DNA of 64,000 nt, taken from Sapria himalayana. Taxonomy: Eukaryota > Streptophyta > Magnoliopsida > Malpighiales > Rafflesiaceae. Numbering within the stretch: position 1 is the stretch's first letter; each line of letters opens with the position of its first letter. This document shows, piece by piece, positions 1 to 13,599 of the stretch. The position numbers and the translations under genes are program-made. The stretch spans positions 496,001-560,000 of the forward strand of contig JAREIK010000500.1 of assembly GCA_029783825.1 (NCBI GenBank). The letters run 5' to 3'. The notes under the pieces were generated by a model. The model made no database searches. It had not been told where the DNA came from and was given only the letters and a program-made list of their open reading frames with translations.

Positions 1-862
1 TAAACTTTGAGACTGAACTAGATCTAGCCTCAAAAAACTCACCGCTGAGTAGGGTTTGCCTATGATCTAATGCACTATGTTTTTTGGTGCATAGTTCGGC
101 ATGCTTCTTAATGTGTCAAGTACCTCACGAAATCTTACAACTTAAAATTTTCTTACAATAATTGCACTGTGCCTATTCTTCATCGACACCCCTAAAATTT
201 TTTTGTTTTATTATATTAAATTGAGTCCAAATACATGAAGTCCTTCTAGTTTTTTGTTTTTTAATTATTTGGGTCGAGGTTACCGGAGAAACCAAAGTTT
301 TGGTAGCCTCAGACCTTTACGTATGATTTTTATTTTTAAAATTTAAATTAATTTCATTTTCATTATTTAAATTATTAGTTGTCATTTTTTAATTTTTATC
401 AGACTAGAGAATAGATAGAGTAGAGAGGGAAAGACTAGTTAAGTTAATAGTTAATTAATAAAAAAAATATGAAATACTCAAAGTGTAAACTGAAATGCGT
501 ATAACCATATACTTTATCTTTTTTAAATTCTCACAAGCCACAGAATGTGCACCACTAATCCAAACACCAAAGTTGAGTTGCGAGTCCCGAAAAACCAAAC
601 TAAAATCCTGAGAGAGAAAATTAGGAGAGCCAGAGAGAGAGAGAGAAGAACAAACTTAAAAAGCAAGTAAATGAGAATGAGATTTATGTTTTTAGAAAAA
701 ATAAATCATGGGGGGGGGGGGGTTTAAAAATTTAAAAAAAAAAATTTTTTTTAAGTCTTTTTTATGATTGTTTAAAATTTTTATAAATAATAAAGGGGCA
801 AAATCCCTAGGGTCATCGAATTCTACCTCATAGCCGTTGGAGGCGAAATCCAACTACTTTGA

Positions 863-866
<4 letters not shown>
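1..866. other. AT-rich flank without recognised gene
   Basis: I see no coding signal, RNA gene or transposon end here. The stretch is AT-rich with a pure G run at about 709-722 and poly-A/poly-T around 730-755. It lies downstream of the 3' end of the minus-strand host gene. Confidence 0.5.

Positions 867-893
<27 letters not shown>
867..893. repeat. (AT)n microsatellite
   Basis: About 13 uninterrupted AT units, directly before a GC-rich transposon fragment. Confidence 0.9.
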
Positions 894-894
<1 letters not shown>

Positions 895-904
895 TACTGT
901 TTGT

Positions 905-1380
905 GTCGGTTTGACCGTTGAACCGTCCCAAACGGTCCACTCCAGAAGCTTCTACTTCTGGAATAGCCTTTGGTATGGACTCAAACTCGGGTCAAAAAAG
1001 ACTACGGGTTTGGTTTTGGGTTTGATGGAAATATCATATCCGTCAGGCCTCAAGATATTAGTTCGGGTTAGGCCATCATGCTGGATGGGTCGGCTCGTGC
1101 TGGAAACCATGCCCATAGGCCTCGAGATATCAGATCGGGTCAAGCCATCATGTTGGCTGGGTCAGCTCATGCTGAGAAACCGTGCCCACATGCCTCGGTA
1201 CCAGGCCATGCCTAGCCTGGCATGATGCCCGGTTAGCCTCGGCAAGTCACGACACGAGGCATGTCGTGGACAGGCCCAGCACTGGCACGGGTTGTTCCCG
1301 TGTCGTGCCGAGCCAGGCATGATCGAATCATGTCGTGCCTCATGTTAGGCCAGGCCGGCCCTGCCCGTTTGACACCTATA
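905..1380. mobile_element. hAT family A fragment, GC-rich, with right terminus
   Basis: A GC-rich island in AT-rich DNA made of repeated GGC/GCC and CATGCC/GTGCC words. It ends in TTTGACACCTATA, one base from the TTTGACACCTCTA right terminus seen in intact copies elsewhere in the window. I could not find a matching left terminus or target duplication, so the left limit is only where the base composition changes. The ~104-residue ORF here is a by-product of GC-rich composition. Confidence 0.6.
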
Positions 1381-2352
1381 TTTATTTAGGTTTTAAGAAA
1401 TGTTGTATTCCTATGTCATATGAAGGGTAGATTAGTGTTGAAATGCTCTTATGCTCTCTTGGCTAATAAGGTGGATATCATCCTTGAACTATCATTACTA
1501 AGGATGATCTCCTCATAGTTCTATCATTTTTATTTCAAATTCAAAACCACATATCATTCCATTCACGAGTCATTTGCATATCTACTCCCTTTAGGCAATA
1601 CATCAACTACTCTTGATGTCTGCTTTGAGTATGTCTTTTTATTCTTTGACATATGATATCATAAAGATGTTAAATAATATGATACTAAATAAATTTATAT
1701 TTTCAGCTTCATAAGTACTATACTAACAATAATTAATATATATTTTCTCATTAATTTTACCTATAAAAATCATACAAGAAAAAGTGATTCATAATGCTAT
1801 CACCACCATGTGTCATGTGAGACACCCCCACTTGTATGTGTCATGTGAGACACCCCCACTTGTATGTATCAAATGATATGCCTATCACCATCCATCATAG
1901 CTAACTCACACTATGATGAAACTCCTAGGTTAGATATTCTACTTCACTCACATATCACTCGAATGTTAGTTTTTCAAGAATATACACAATGCATTAATCG
2001 TAAATATGATTTTTTTAGCTTTTTAAGTATCATGCTCACAACATTTAAACTTACCTCAATCTTAGGTTTTTACATATAAATTTATCTCAAGTATTAAGAT
2101 TGTAAGTGCTATCAATTCATTCTTATCCTACTGCATGAGTGTATTAAGATGAGAAGGGCTACCAATTCATTTGTATCCTACTACATGAGTGTGTCTAATG
2201 ACATACCTATCATCCCCTCCTAGTCATCACTTCACCAAGTATACTAATTTTACCCAAAATATTTATCAAATTTTGTTAAAATAGATATTAAGTGAAATAT
2301 CTTCAATTAAAGCTTTAATGCATACAAACTCATCAATAAATGCTTGCCAAAT
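1381..2352. other. AT-rich stretch, no gene recognised
   Basis: No family could be recognised. The only structure is a perfect 28-bp tandem duplication at 1808-1835 and 1836-1863. Confidence 0.5.
1808..1863. repeat. Perfect 28-bp tandem duplication
   Basis: Two adjacent identical 28-bp units, each starting ATGTGTCATGTGAGACAC. The unit contains the imperfect palindrome GTGTCATGTGAGACAC. The absence of mismatches suggests a recent slippage or unequal-exchange event. Confidence 0.85.
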
Positions 2353-2490
2353 TAGAGATGTCAATTTGAACGTGTCATGTCAACATGACCCATTTTAATA
2401 AGGCCCAATCATGCCACCGTACCATGCCCAATATAACATGGCTCCCAGAGCATTAGGCATAGCATGGCTTGATTGGCATGTGGAGTACCG
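2353..2490. mobile_element. hAT family A left-end fragment, degenerate
   Basis: Starts TAGAGATGTCAA, a two-mismatch version of TAGAGGTGTCAA, and is followed by CATGTC/CATGCC-rich sequence typical of this family's subterminal zone. No right end with a matching 8-bp duplication was found. The right-end fragment at 6199 has the correct polarity but its flank does not match. Confidence 0.45.
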
Positions 2491-2530
2491 AAGAAATTCT
2501 CAAAATATTTTTTATCCCTAAGTAATGAAA

Positions 2531-2579
<49 letters not shown>

Positions 2580-2580
2580 T
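2531..2580. repeat. (CT)n microsatellite
   Basis: A nearly pure CT tract of about 20 or more units with two small interruptions. It generates the Arg-Glu repeat of a spurious minus-strand ORF. Confidence 0.9.
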
Positions 2581-5150
2581 TGAATGCATTATCAAAAACA
2601 TAATAAGAAAGAAATACAATATCACAAAGAAAAACAAATATACAATATATCAACATGGAGAAGAAGGGAGGAGATATGATTGGTCGTGAAGATCAAAATC
2701 TTGAAATGAGAACTTGCTCTTAAAGACTCAAATTGGGGCATGAAGGTGGAAAGTCTCTCTAAATCTCTTTATTACTTACTATTAATTCCATCATCTCCAC
2801 AATTATATTACAAAATGAAACTTATCATTTTCTAATAGCCTTCAGTCAATCTTCAAACAAACCAATTGCAAAGTATTTCTACTTATGGTTCTCACTATAA
2901 TTTCCCAAATCTCTTATCCATTATTTCTCTATATAATACATGTAACTCTAAATTTATTTATCTTGACCCTTAATCATTTTCTACCCATTAAATATTCAAA
3001 AAATCATTTTCTACCACTCACTTGCAAAGAACTCATCGATCTTCTCAAATACTTCATCAATTCTCATCACTATAGTTTCCACTACTTTCATCACCTCTTC
3101 CATGATCTTCATAACACAATCTTCAAAATTTTCTTAGACAATCACAAATAAAAGCTTCTTGTTGAGATGTATCTCCCACAATATATCCATTCACTTTGAA
3201 TTAGCTTTGTCTTGTTTTTCTTTTGTTCTCACGTACTCTTCCTACTAGTTATCTCTTCTTTCCAATTTTATCATTAAGAAACAATGCATAGTCTTTACCC
3301 TCACCCTCAAGCACATATCCTTATAGTCGGCCTCTAATTTAATATTTTTCAAAATACTGAGGACTCTCCCATGTCACCTTTTTTATTTAGTCATAGGAAA
3401 AACAAATAAAAGCGACGATTCTTCATCAAGTTTTTTTATACTTATTTATATCACTATTATGTTAGCTTCGAGGAATGGTAACACTTTTTGCTCAATGTCA
3501 GTTGATTTTTCCACTTCAAGAATCATCCTCTTCTTTTTTCTCCTTTAAGCTCTCTCTTCACACCTATCTTTATTCATCGGGTCAGAATTCATCTCTCTTC
3601 AAGCACATCAATGTCATGGGGATATCCATGGAGATAATTCATTTTTATCTTTATTTATCAGGACTCTCTCAGGTCAGCATAAAATTGTTATCAAAGAAGA
3701 GTGAATTATTTGGTCGAAGAATTCACGCTCTTGAAAATTAAGGGACTTCTCCAAAATTTTCCCCACATGGATCCTATATCCTTTCTCTATGGTGAAAAAT
3801 AAAATGGCCCTAAATTGTGTAATAGTGGAGAGAAAAAAAATTAGCTGCAAAACATAGAAAAGAAAGTATAATCAAATGTTGCACTCTTCCATGAGTTTTC
3901 TCCGAACTAAGTGTCCAAATATACTTTTTGGAAAACTTGTCAATATCACTCTTCCATCCATCAAGCTCTTGGAAATTACCTTTTAGTTAGTGCTATTTTA
4001 GAGATTTGAAGGTCATGTCATCCATAGTTCCTTACAATCCAAATACTTCATTCATAAACTCTCTATTAAAATGTACCCAAACTTCTTTGATTATCATGTT
4101 TTCCAAATTACTCTAAATGCATAGTCAGTCTCAATTTTTCATCTCTATCATTAGCTAGAACGATAGAATGAGCTTGCTAAACCTCCACTATCCTATAAAA
4201 CTTTTTTGGCTAGAACAAAAGTCACTAATCTTCTCTCTCCTTTGGTAAGAAAAATTGGCTTAGGAATTATGACTTTGGAAGAAGTCTCGGTGATGGATTG
4301 CTTCAAAATCAATGTTTCTTTCTTCCATCATTGCTTGGGTCTTAAAAAATTATGGATAAAGTGAATTTTGTTAAATGGAAAAGAAGAAAAATAAATGTGT
4401 CAAAAAAAATTAGGGTTAAAACTTTATATAAGATTAGTGTTATGTCATAGCTTAAAAAATTATCATTACTTTTTATGTGGATGTGACTTTTCTTTTGAAT
4501 GGAAAATAGTAGCTAGGTTTGAGCACCATAAATTTGTTTGTCATATGAGAAAATCATAGCTAGGTTTGAGTGCTAAAACTTTTATATGGGTACCCATAGT
4601 CCACAAGTGCTTGAGTGTGTATGCATATGTAAAACAATATTTATTATATCACACAATGCAAAAAATAAATCTTTGGCTTGCCAAACAAACAGTATCACAT
4701 TTAACATACATAACTAGATCATATGATCTCTAATTATGTTAGCATTTTCAACAATTTAGGCAAGCTTCTGAGTGTAGTCTTTTTTATGCTACTTGTCTTC
4801 CCAAATTTACATTCACCATCAAATCATCTTTTAAAATCTAAGTTTCATGATATCTTTTGATAGATGCTGTGACTTTTTAAAAAGTTACGGCATCATTGTC
4901 TATGATTACCTTTGTTGTGAAGGTTATGCCTTCATCTTTAAGTTTATATTTCTCAATTATCACTTTGTATCTTGCAATGACTTTCTCCTCTTATTAACCA
5001 AGTAAACATAATTATTTTATATCAACAATTATTATGATAAGATTAGTATTGATCTCAACAAAACATATTTAATTTTAGAATTCTTATAAGATCCAATATA
5101 TTAGTGATAGTTTAACACTCTCTCCCTCTCTCCCTCTCCCTCTCCCTCTT
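2581..5150. other. Unassigned pyrimidine-rich stretch, possibly a decayed retroelement
   Basis: About 2.6 kb with a CTT/TTC-biased plus strand, so the complement is purine-rich as in coding DNA. I could not align any frame to a protein family by eye and every frame is interrupted. An old retroelement in minus orientation is one possibility but no reverse transcriptase, integrase or LTR edge was recognised. Confidence 0.3.
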
Positions 5151-5527
5151 CCCACTCCCCTTCCCCTTTGACCCAAGTATTTGAACATCATCATTTATGA
5201 AAAGACAAAAAGAAGCAACCCTCCAGAGAATCAGAAAGCTAAGCATTTTAAACTAATAACCCTTTCTGAAGGGCAGAATGAACTTGTTCAATATTTTGTA
5301 TGTTGAATATTAAAATTACTTATAAAAGTTCAGACTTGGCTCAAGGTTAGCCACGGATATCAAACAAACAAAAACGTGATACAAATGTTTTCCAAATTTC
5401 ACACCAAAATTTAATATTTTTAACACTTAATAATGGGATTGCATATGTATGTGTAGGTCAACAACTGTGGATATATAAACAGCTCATCAACATGCAGACC
5501 ACTTGGTTCTGAGCATGCTTAATATCT
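5151..5527 (-). other. Probable 3' UTR and downstream flank of the host gene
   Basis: Sequence immediately downstream, on the minus strand, of the TAG stop at 5530-5528. It is non-repetitive and holds no transposon end. The end of the transcript cannot be placed from sequence alone. Confidence 0.35.
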
Positions 5528-5599
5528 CTAGGATGAACTTTGAATCCTCTTTTGCAATTCCAGATTTGACTTTCGCTCTGCTTCCAATGCCCTTTCTAG
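5528..5599 (-). CDS. Terminal exon of the host gene, with stop codon
   Basis: Twenty-three codons plus TAG. It begins LERALEAER after the acceptor AG at 5601-5600 and ends QSSS then stop. It is separated by a 99-bp intron from the previous exon and keeps the coiled-coil register. Confidence 0.8.
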   Translation of the reverse strand, partial: LERALEAERKSNLELQKRIQSSS

Positions 5600-5806
5600 C
5601 TTAACTCAAAAAAACATTCATCACGTGAATTGGACACTAAGTTAACGGAAATGAAATAACTTGTGATCTTGTTATAGCAAAAAAACAAAAAAAATTACCA
5701 TGGCTGCTCGTGTACTCCATTCTCCTAAAATGGCTCTAAGCCTTTCATTCTCTTCCATGTACTGCTCCAAATTTGCACCAACAAATGTTAACAAAAAAAA
5801 AAAATG

Positions 5807-5838
<32 letters not shown>

Positions 5839-8800
5839 ATAAAAGTAACAATTTTACAAATCACAATTATTGATGAGAGCACAACTTATGAAAATATGTG
5901 TGTGTGTGTGTGTGTGGGTAAACTGAAAAAGACTAATTGAAATACCACTAATAAATTGAAACACACTAAATGAATTATGAATCCAAATAAACAATAAAAA
6001 TATAAATGAATTATGAATCCAAATCCAAATAAACAATAAACTTATTGATGGGAGCAAACAACTTTTTAGATGATATATTATTTGCCATGACGTTCCAGGC
6101 CAGGCACAATTCTGGACCATGTCGTGCCTGCTCAGGCGAGGCTCAATCGTGTCGTGACTCGTGTCGTGCCCTGGCTATCCGGCCCGCTTGCCACCTCTAT
6201 CTAAAAATATTATAATATCAAATAATAAATCATCAAAAACATTTAACCATGAAAATATTCAACTTCACACTTAGTTTCTTATATATATATATAGTATTGA
6301 TTATCTTTTTCGTATTTTTTCTATAAGTTGACTATTGATATACTTCAACTCTAATTTAATTTTTTTTCATTGATTTTATCTTGTAGGATCAAATTACTTC
6401 TTTTAAAATTGACCATTGCAAATTATATTTTATTTCATCTATAATGAATTATTCCACTATTGACTTGAGTCTTATTATTTGCTACTTGCTCATTCTAGAG
6501 GTGTCAGATGGGTGGCCAAAGCCTGGCACATGACATGGCCATGCGCCAGAGCACGACAAAATCCAATGCCTTTGACATGACCCAACTACTATTACTACAC
6601 ATGTCATTGTAGGATAAACATTATATAAAATTTAACAAAATATTTTAAGATTATAATGAATCTCACCCATTAGTTTTCGATCTAATAGATGGACAGAAAT
6701 CCAATGGGTGTTAAGATTTTGTCCAAGTGCCCCAACTCACCTGTCTAGATAGGACCAATAAGTTAGAGGCGCTACCCCTAGCCTAGGGTAGGGTAGGCTA
6801 GTGCAATAGTGCTAGCTAGTAGCCTGAGAGAGTTGTGGCGGTTAACCCAGGCTAGCCTAGGTTATCTGTTGCCGGATTTAACTTGGGTCAAACCTGACAC
6901 AACACAACTCAGCATGCCCTAGTTTCCTCAATCGACTCATCGAGTTGTGCCAAGTTTCCATTCATTACCTTCGTACAGAAACATCAAAACTCATTGGGAT
7001 AGATCTTGTCGTGCCTGATATGGAAAGAATGTTGAATCTTAATTTTAGAGATGTCTCTATGCTAGAGAGTGAGTTAATATAGTTATGAAAGCACAACACA
7101 ACATATCCAATTTGCTAAACGTGTGTGAGTATGAACCTATTAGATGTGATAAACTTAGATAAATGAGAATCTAATAAAAATGAGACTCAATTAATTTAAC
7201 TATGTTATCACTTTTAATGATGATTATTCATCTTTTGCATGATTAGCTCGACTCCATTTTAAGTCATAGTTTTCCTATATTTTAATTATATCATAAAAAA
7301 ATAAAAAATTATTTTCATAAAAATATAAAAAATTTCATAAGTCATAGTATATCATATTGTATTTTTATTAGCTTTTGTATTTATTTTATCAATCATGAAA
7401 TTATACATATTATTTTATATACCAGCACACTCCCACATAATAAGATTACAGAAAGGAAAAATAACTAATCAATTGAGATGATTCAGGCACACCTTTCTAA
7501 TAGAACTATTCTGAAATTATATTTGGTAAATGTAATCTTAATCACAAATTACTCATCAACTAGATATATTTTCTTATTTTTTTTATCATATACTTGTTTA
7601 GATATTGCATCCTGAAGAGAATTTAACTAACCTCTCATAGTTTTTATAATTATTTTATTCATGAACTCTATAGTATTTGATAAAATGACACCTAAGACGG
7701 TTAAATATTTTTTTCTAAGTTACTTAAATACTAAAAAAAAGTATAAAGTATTATTTATATGAAACTATTAAAATATTAGTGAGTATTAATCATAGTTTTT
7801 AAAAGTGCAAGGCACACCAAGGCACAAAAGTTTATTGGTACTTTGAGGCACAATGGGCACCTAAAGTGTGAGCTTTTGTGAAGTGAAATATGACTTTAGA
7901 TGCAAATAAATTTTTATTAAATAGGATTCTATTGATAAAAAAATAAATATTCCTAATATTTAAATAAATTTTGAAGAAAAAAATAAATGAAATTATATAA
8001 AATTCAATATATAATTACAAATTTTAAGAATATATATATTTTAAAAAAAAAAACTATAGTTTATAAGGCGCATGCCTTGGAAGGCGAGGCATTATAGCTA
8101 GGGAGTGATTGTGCCTTAAGCCTAGGCGCGTCTTTCACAACTATTGTATTAATTTTATATTTTTTTAGAATTCATTTTTTAACAAACATAAGATGAATAA
8201 TAATTCAAAAAATACATCTCCATTTATTACTTTTCATTAATACTAACTAGCCTACTTGGGTTTTCAATTAGGCAAAAAAAAGTCAGCATTCAATTAAATC
8301 TGAATTTATTAGTTAACAAACTCTATTATGAAATCATCATATGTAACAAGTACACAATATATTGACCGTGTAAAAAAGATTTCCTTGAAAAGAGAATCAC
8401 CCACCAATCCAAATGATCTAGTAGCTCATAAATTTACTCTGCTCACTACACAAATGAACTAAAAATAAAAAGATTTGATTACCTAATAATTAAATTTTAT
8501 AATAAAAAAAAGAGACATACATAACTGATTCAAAGTGAAAAAGTCTATTTAGAAATTAGATAATCTTATAGCTAACTTTTCTGATTTTAATCTTTTAATT
8601 ACTCTTATAATATATATATATATATAAAGAAAGAATAATTAATACCTTATTTCACAAATATTAGTATACTCATATCTTATCTTTTTTTGACCTCTTTTAC
8701 TATATCAATTAATAGTACTATGATAGAGGTGTCAAACAGGATAGGCAACTTAGGCACGACCCGAGATCCAACTTGGTTTAGATGTGCTTGGCTAAGTAGG

Positions 8801-11800
8801 ACACAGTTTAGAACCATGCCTGATGCCTCATGCCAGGCTGGGCACGGTAAACCAGCCCGGGTGACCGCCCGAAGGGATCCCCGTCGGGCGGTATCCGACC
8901 ATTGATATATTTTTTTTAATTTGATCGATTCAACTATCAAATCAGTCGAATTTTGACCGCCCTTTCACGAGACGGTCCATTATTTTAAAACAATGCGACC
9001 ATGTTGCCAATTTTAATTGGTCAATTAGGTACCATTTTTATTACAGCACGATCGACACGACCGTGCCCATAGTACCGTGTTGGGCCGGTGTCACAACACA
9101 ATACAGCACGATCGGCACCGTGCTATACCTAGCACGGCACAGCACGATGGCCCAATTGGGCCAATAAAAAAATGAGTCATGTCAGAACGCCACAACTCAT
9201 TTGATACCTCTATATGATACTCATATTTTCTGAGATAATATCTCATCCAAAATAGTGTCAAACTACATTATATGAGATAAATATCTCACTTCAATGACAC
9301 CTAAAAACTAAAACCTCAACTCATAGAAATATCTATTATTGGTTACAAGTAGATGTGTCAAATGGGTCGGGTCGGGCTGGCCCGAATTTTTAGGGCACGA
9401 GCGTGCCGCCATGCCGGGCCAGGCACGGTTTAAAATAACTAGGCCCGGCATTGCCTGCAGGCACGATGAGCCGTGCCGTGCCTTGCCTGGCCCGCTTGGG
9501 CTTGCCTGCCCGAGCGATTTGGGATACGGGGGACCACAGGTCGGGTCGAATCAGACCCGACCCACGGTCTTTTTTTGCGAGAGGGGCATCCGACACGGGA
9601 CAAACCTGTGCCGGTGTGCCGTGCCGCGGAACAAACCGTGCCGGGTCAGGCACGGCACGGCACGGGCCCGGGCACGGAATTTTTCCGTGCCGGGCCGGTC
9701 CAGGCACGGCTGAACCATGCCGTGCCTCGTGTCGGGCCGAGCCGGCCCGGCCAGGTTGACACCTCTAGTTGCAAGTGAGAACTTACTATGAAGATCAATC
9801 CAGATAAGAAGATAGATCACATTAAGATAAGACTTGTTATAAAAAGTTCACTCATATATTTTATTTGATTTATCACAATTCTTTTTACCATTTACCAAGT
9901 GATGACTTCAATACATATTTTGATATCACATCTTCCAGATTGAAGAGATATTAGCTAGACATATAAATATTTATCATCATGACAACCTTAAAGTTGTCAT
10001 GAAAAAAAATTACTTATAAATATGCATAAGTGTGTTATTTATTTTTCCAAAAAAACCTAAGTAATAGGTTGATCTTGTTTATTTTATATGTGAAAATTAA
10101 TCTTAATACAAAAGATGATAAGTTAAGAATCACTCAATTTAATAAATTGATTCAGTTGCGATTCTATAGGAAAAATCTTAAGAGGTATATTTTTTTGAAA
10201 AAGAGATTGTCTCCTCTATAAAAGATGTTATGTTGTGATATAAGAAAAATATAATTAATATTCTCACAAATATTAATTTTTTGAATTATGTTCTAGCAAA
10301 TACTTAAATTGAATCAAAAATTATTTTTTTATCTGATACGACTCATTAAATTGACTCTACCACATAGAAGATTCATAGAAAAAAAATAAATATTTTATTA
10401 TCACAAAGCCAAATATAATTTATATAATCAGTAAAATTAATTATTTCATAAATTTTTTACAGCTTGTTCATCTAGAAAACTCATTGCAAATTAAGTTATA
10501 TGATATATTTTTTCAACCTTTGAATTTGTAAGAGAAATCCAATGAACCTACAATCAATTGAATATTCAGCTTATACTAAGAAGTAGAGGTGTCAAACGGG
10601 CCGGCCCAGCACGGCACGGCAAGGCCGTGCCGTGCCGTGCCGGCCCGCTCGGGCACGGGCGCCCGGCAAGGCAGGGCAGGGGGGCGGGCGGGTCGGGTCT
10701 GTTTGGACCCGACCCGCGGTCTTTTTACCGGGGGGGCTCGGTTGGGTCACGAGTCACGACTCAGTGAGTCGTGACCGTGAGTCGTGAGTCGTGACCGTGA
10801 GTCGCGACTCACGACTCAGGACTCAGGACTCAGGCACGCGGGCCGGCGTGCCGTGCCAAAGCACGAGCCGTGCCGGGCCAGGCACGGCCCGGTACGGGCC
10901 CGGGCACGTTTTTTTATCGTGCCGGGCCGGCCCAGGCACGGCCGAACCGTGCCGTGCCGCCGGGCCGGGCCGGGCCGGGCACGGCCGAACCGTGACGTGC
11001 CTCGTGCCGGGCCTCGTGCCGGGCCGGGCCGGCCCGTTTGACACCTCTTCTAAGAAGTCTATTACGAATTGTATATTTTTCTTGGAAATAATATTTTCCC
11101 TTGAAAAAGTAAGACAAAAATAATTATTTTAAAATTTAATAAAAAGATAAAATTCAATATAATTACGATGGTTACTTATAAGATATTTTGAATCAGACGC
11201 CATCTTGAGATATTCATGTATTTTTTTACTTGTCCAACCATTTTCTACTATAACAGCCAAATAGAGACATAAGAGCATCTCTAACCCAGTCTGAATTTTT
11301 TATGTTTAGCTATTTTAGGTAGCCAAACACAAAAAAGTTCTCTCCAACCCACTATCTATTCCACTCTCTATTTCCTAGTTTACTTAAATGGTTCAACAAA
11401 TGTGAAGAGATATTTGACCTCTCTAAATTTTCTCTCTCCTTTTTTTCTCTCTCTATATACATGATTGACTTTTTAAAAAATATTAAAAATTAGATAATAA
11501 ATAGAGTGTAATTGGAGTGTATTCTGAAAAATTACTAGCTAAAATAATGAATTTAATATTTAAATAAATTTTGGATAGTTATTTTATTAAGTATGATTGT
11601 AGATGCTCTAAAGCCTAAAATCTATGATTTCATGAGTTAATAATATTTGAGACAATATCAAATAAGAATATTCAAAATGTGATTATTACTACAACTTATA
11701 TTCATATAGCAAATCAGTTAATAAAAAATTTTCATAAAAATCTTGAAAATATTTCAACTCATATTTGTTTCCTCAAATTTAGTATTTTTGAAATTTACAC

Positions 11801-13540
11801 ATCACCTTGAGAGTGAATGTAAATTAGGTGTGTGTGTGTGTGTGTGTGTTATATTTTATTTTTTTTTCTTATTTTATAATTTATGAATAAAAATACCAAA
11901 CATGTTGACGACTACAATCTAAGTTAGGGTGATAGATATTCTTTGCAAACATTTAATAATTTTTTAAGTTTTTATTATTAATTTATTATTATAGTTTTTT
12001 TGTTGTTGTCATAATTACCAGTCATTTATGAAGAAGCCTTAGGGACGTGATTTTTTTTGTTTGTCATCTACTGACAATAGGAAAAAAAAAACTACACTTG
12101 GTCAACTTGATCCCATTCACCCAACCCAACCCTATTCAGATCAAAAAATGAAACATCACCAACAAGTCTCTTTTGCGGGTGCCTACAACTTTACTTATGT
12201 CAAGATTATGTGAATAATAAATTTGCCCAAATCTGAAAAATAGTAGATGGTGACCAAAATATAAATCGACCAAAAATTTTGCCAAAATAATTGAAATCAC
12301 AACGACTACGAAAACAAAAATATTACTCATTAAATTCCAACCCTGGCAGTATATTATAAATTGACACTGTTAAATGAAAAATTCTCATTTTTTTATAATA
12401 ATTGTTTAAACATTACAAAATTGATTTGAGCATATATTATAAATTGATAACTTTTAATACTATATACATGCAAAAAAAATAAAATAAAAAATAATCTTGT
12501 TGAAACACAAACCCAATCATCAAATAAATACTCAACAACAATAAAATGTGCACAAGAAAAACAATAAATATATAACCTAAATCTATATTTGAATAACTCA
12601 CATATTAGATACTCATATCAACAAAGTAATCTAAAATAAAAAATAAAATGAAACCAACAATAAACATATAAACCTAACCTAGATTGTGGCAGCCCAAATG
12701 TGCCCCATGTGCCAGCACTTGGGTCAAGTAACAAGTTGCAGAACAATTCAACTCAAAAAATGCTAATTTTGGAAATAGTAATTGCTAAATTTTGGAAATC
12801 ATCTGTGATTTGTTTGTGAGCGGCATGTCCAGGTAGCTTTATCCGAAAAAAAAAAGCATGTTCGGAAGTGAAATAATAATAAGCTTGTGGACAGTATCAG
12901 ATGTACCTCTTTCTTTGTAGTGTGAAGCCTCTGTACTTCAGACTCTCTCTCAGCTATCAAAGATCGAGCAAGTCTCAACTCAACTTGTAGCTGATTCATC
13001 TGCAACATAAATTGTGACACATGGCACCATGATACTGGATGATAGATATGAAAAAAAATCTAATAACGGGGGGTAATCAACGAAGAATGCCGACTTGGAG
13101 CCTGGAGGACATGAATTTACAAAAACAACCAATAATAAAATTTAGAAAATATTTGCGGTATTTTAAAATTTTTGAAATAAATTTAAAACCGCAAATAATA
13201 ATATTATTACATTTTTTAACACCTATTGGCGCCCTGATAATGCCTTTTGAAATGGTATTAATAATACAAGTATTATAAAACCAAAATAAAACCTCGGCAG
13301 AAACTGTCCTCAATTCCTGTTCCCTAACAGCCAGCAGATGTGCCATATCGACCTACCATAAGAAAAAATAATACCAAAATTATTTTAACGCAGCACCACA
13401 ATTTAACTGCTCAACACATATTGCAAAAACACAGAAAAAAAATGAGTACACTTTCCTGAACGTATTAATTGTGTATATGCATTCACAAATATATTAAATA
13501 TTGATATACTATACCATACCATACCATACCATACCATACT

Positions 13541-13599
<59 letters not shown>

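Larger units (their letters stand above)
10030..11820 (+). pseudogene. Decayed Ty1/copia pol 3' part (RT to RNase H end), interrupted by two DNA transposons
   Basis: Before the nested hAT copy at 10584, interrupted frames carry a pattern parallel to the better-preserved copia fragment at 37530 (for example around 10380-10470, compared with 38030-38090). After it, 11640-11800 reads in the manner of the pol C terminus, with IANQLIKNFHKNLE where functional copies have the NQLADIFTK block. The fragment has many stops and is split by a hAT element (10584-11049) and a PIF-type MITE (11273-11608), so it is older than both. Orientation is antisense to the host gene. The left border is uncertain. Confidence 0.5.

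Noticed and set aside
2453..2656. ORF with Arg-Glu repeats
   Set aside because: It is the translation of a CT microsatellite.
9339..9820. Seven overlapping ORFs of 89-124 codons on both strands in a GC-rich island
   Set aside because: All lie in the hAT element bounded by inverted termini and an 8-bp duplication. The translations are Arg/Pro/Gly/Ala-rich in every frame, as GC-rich repeats produce.
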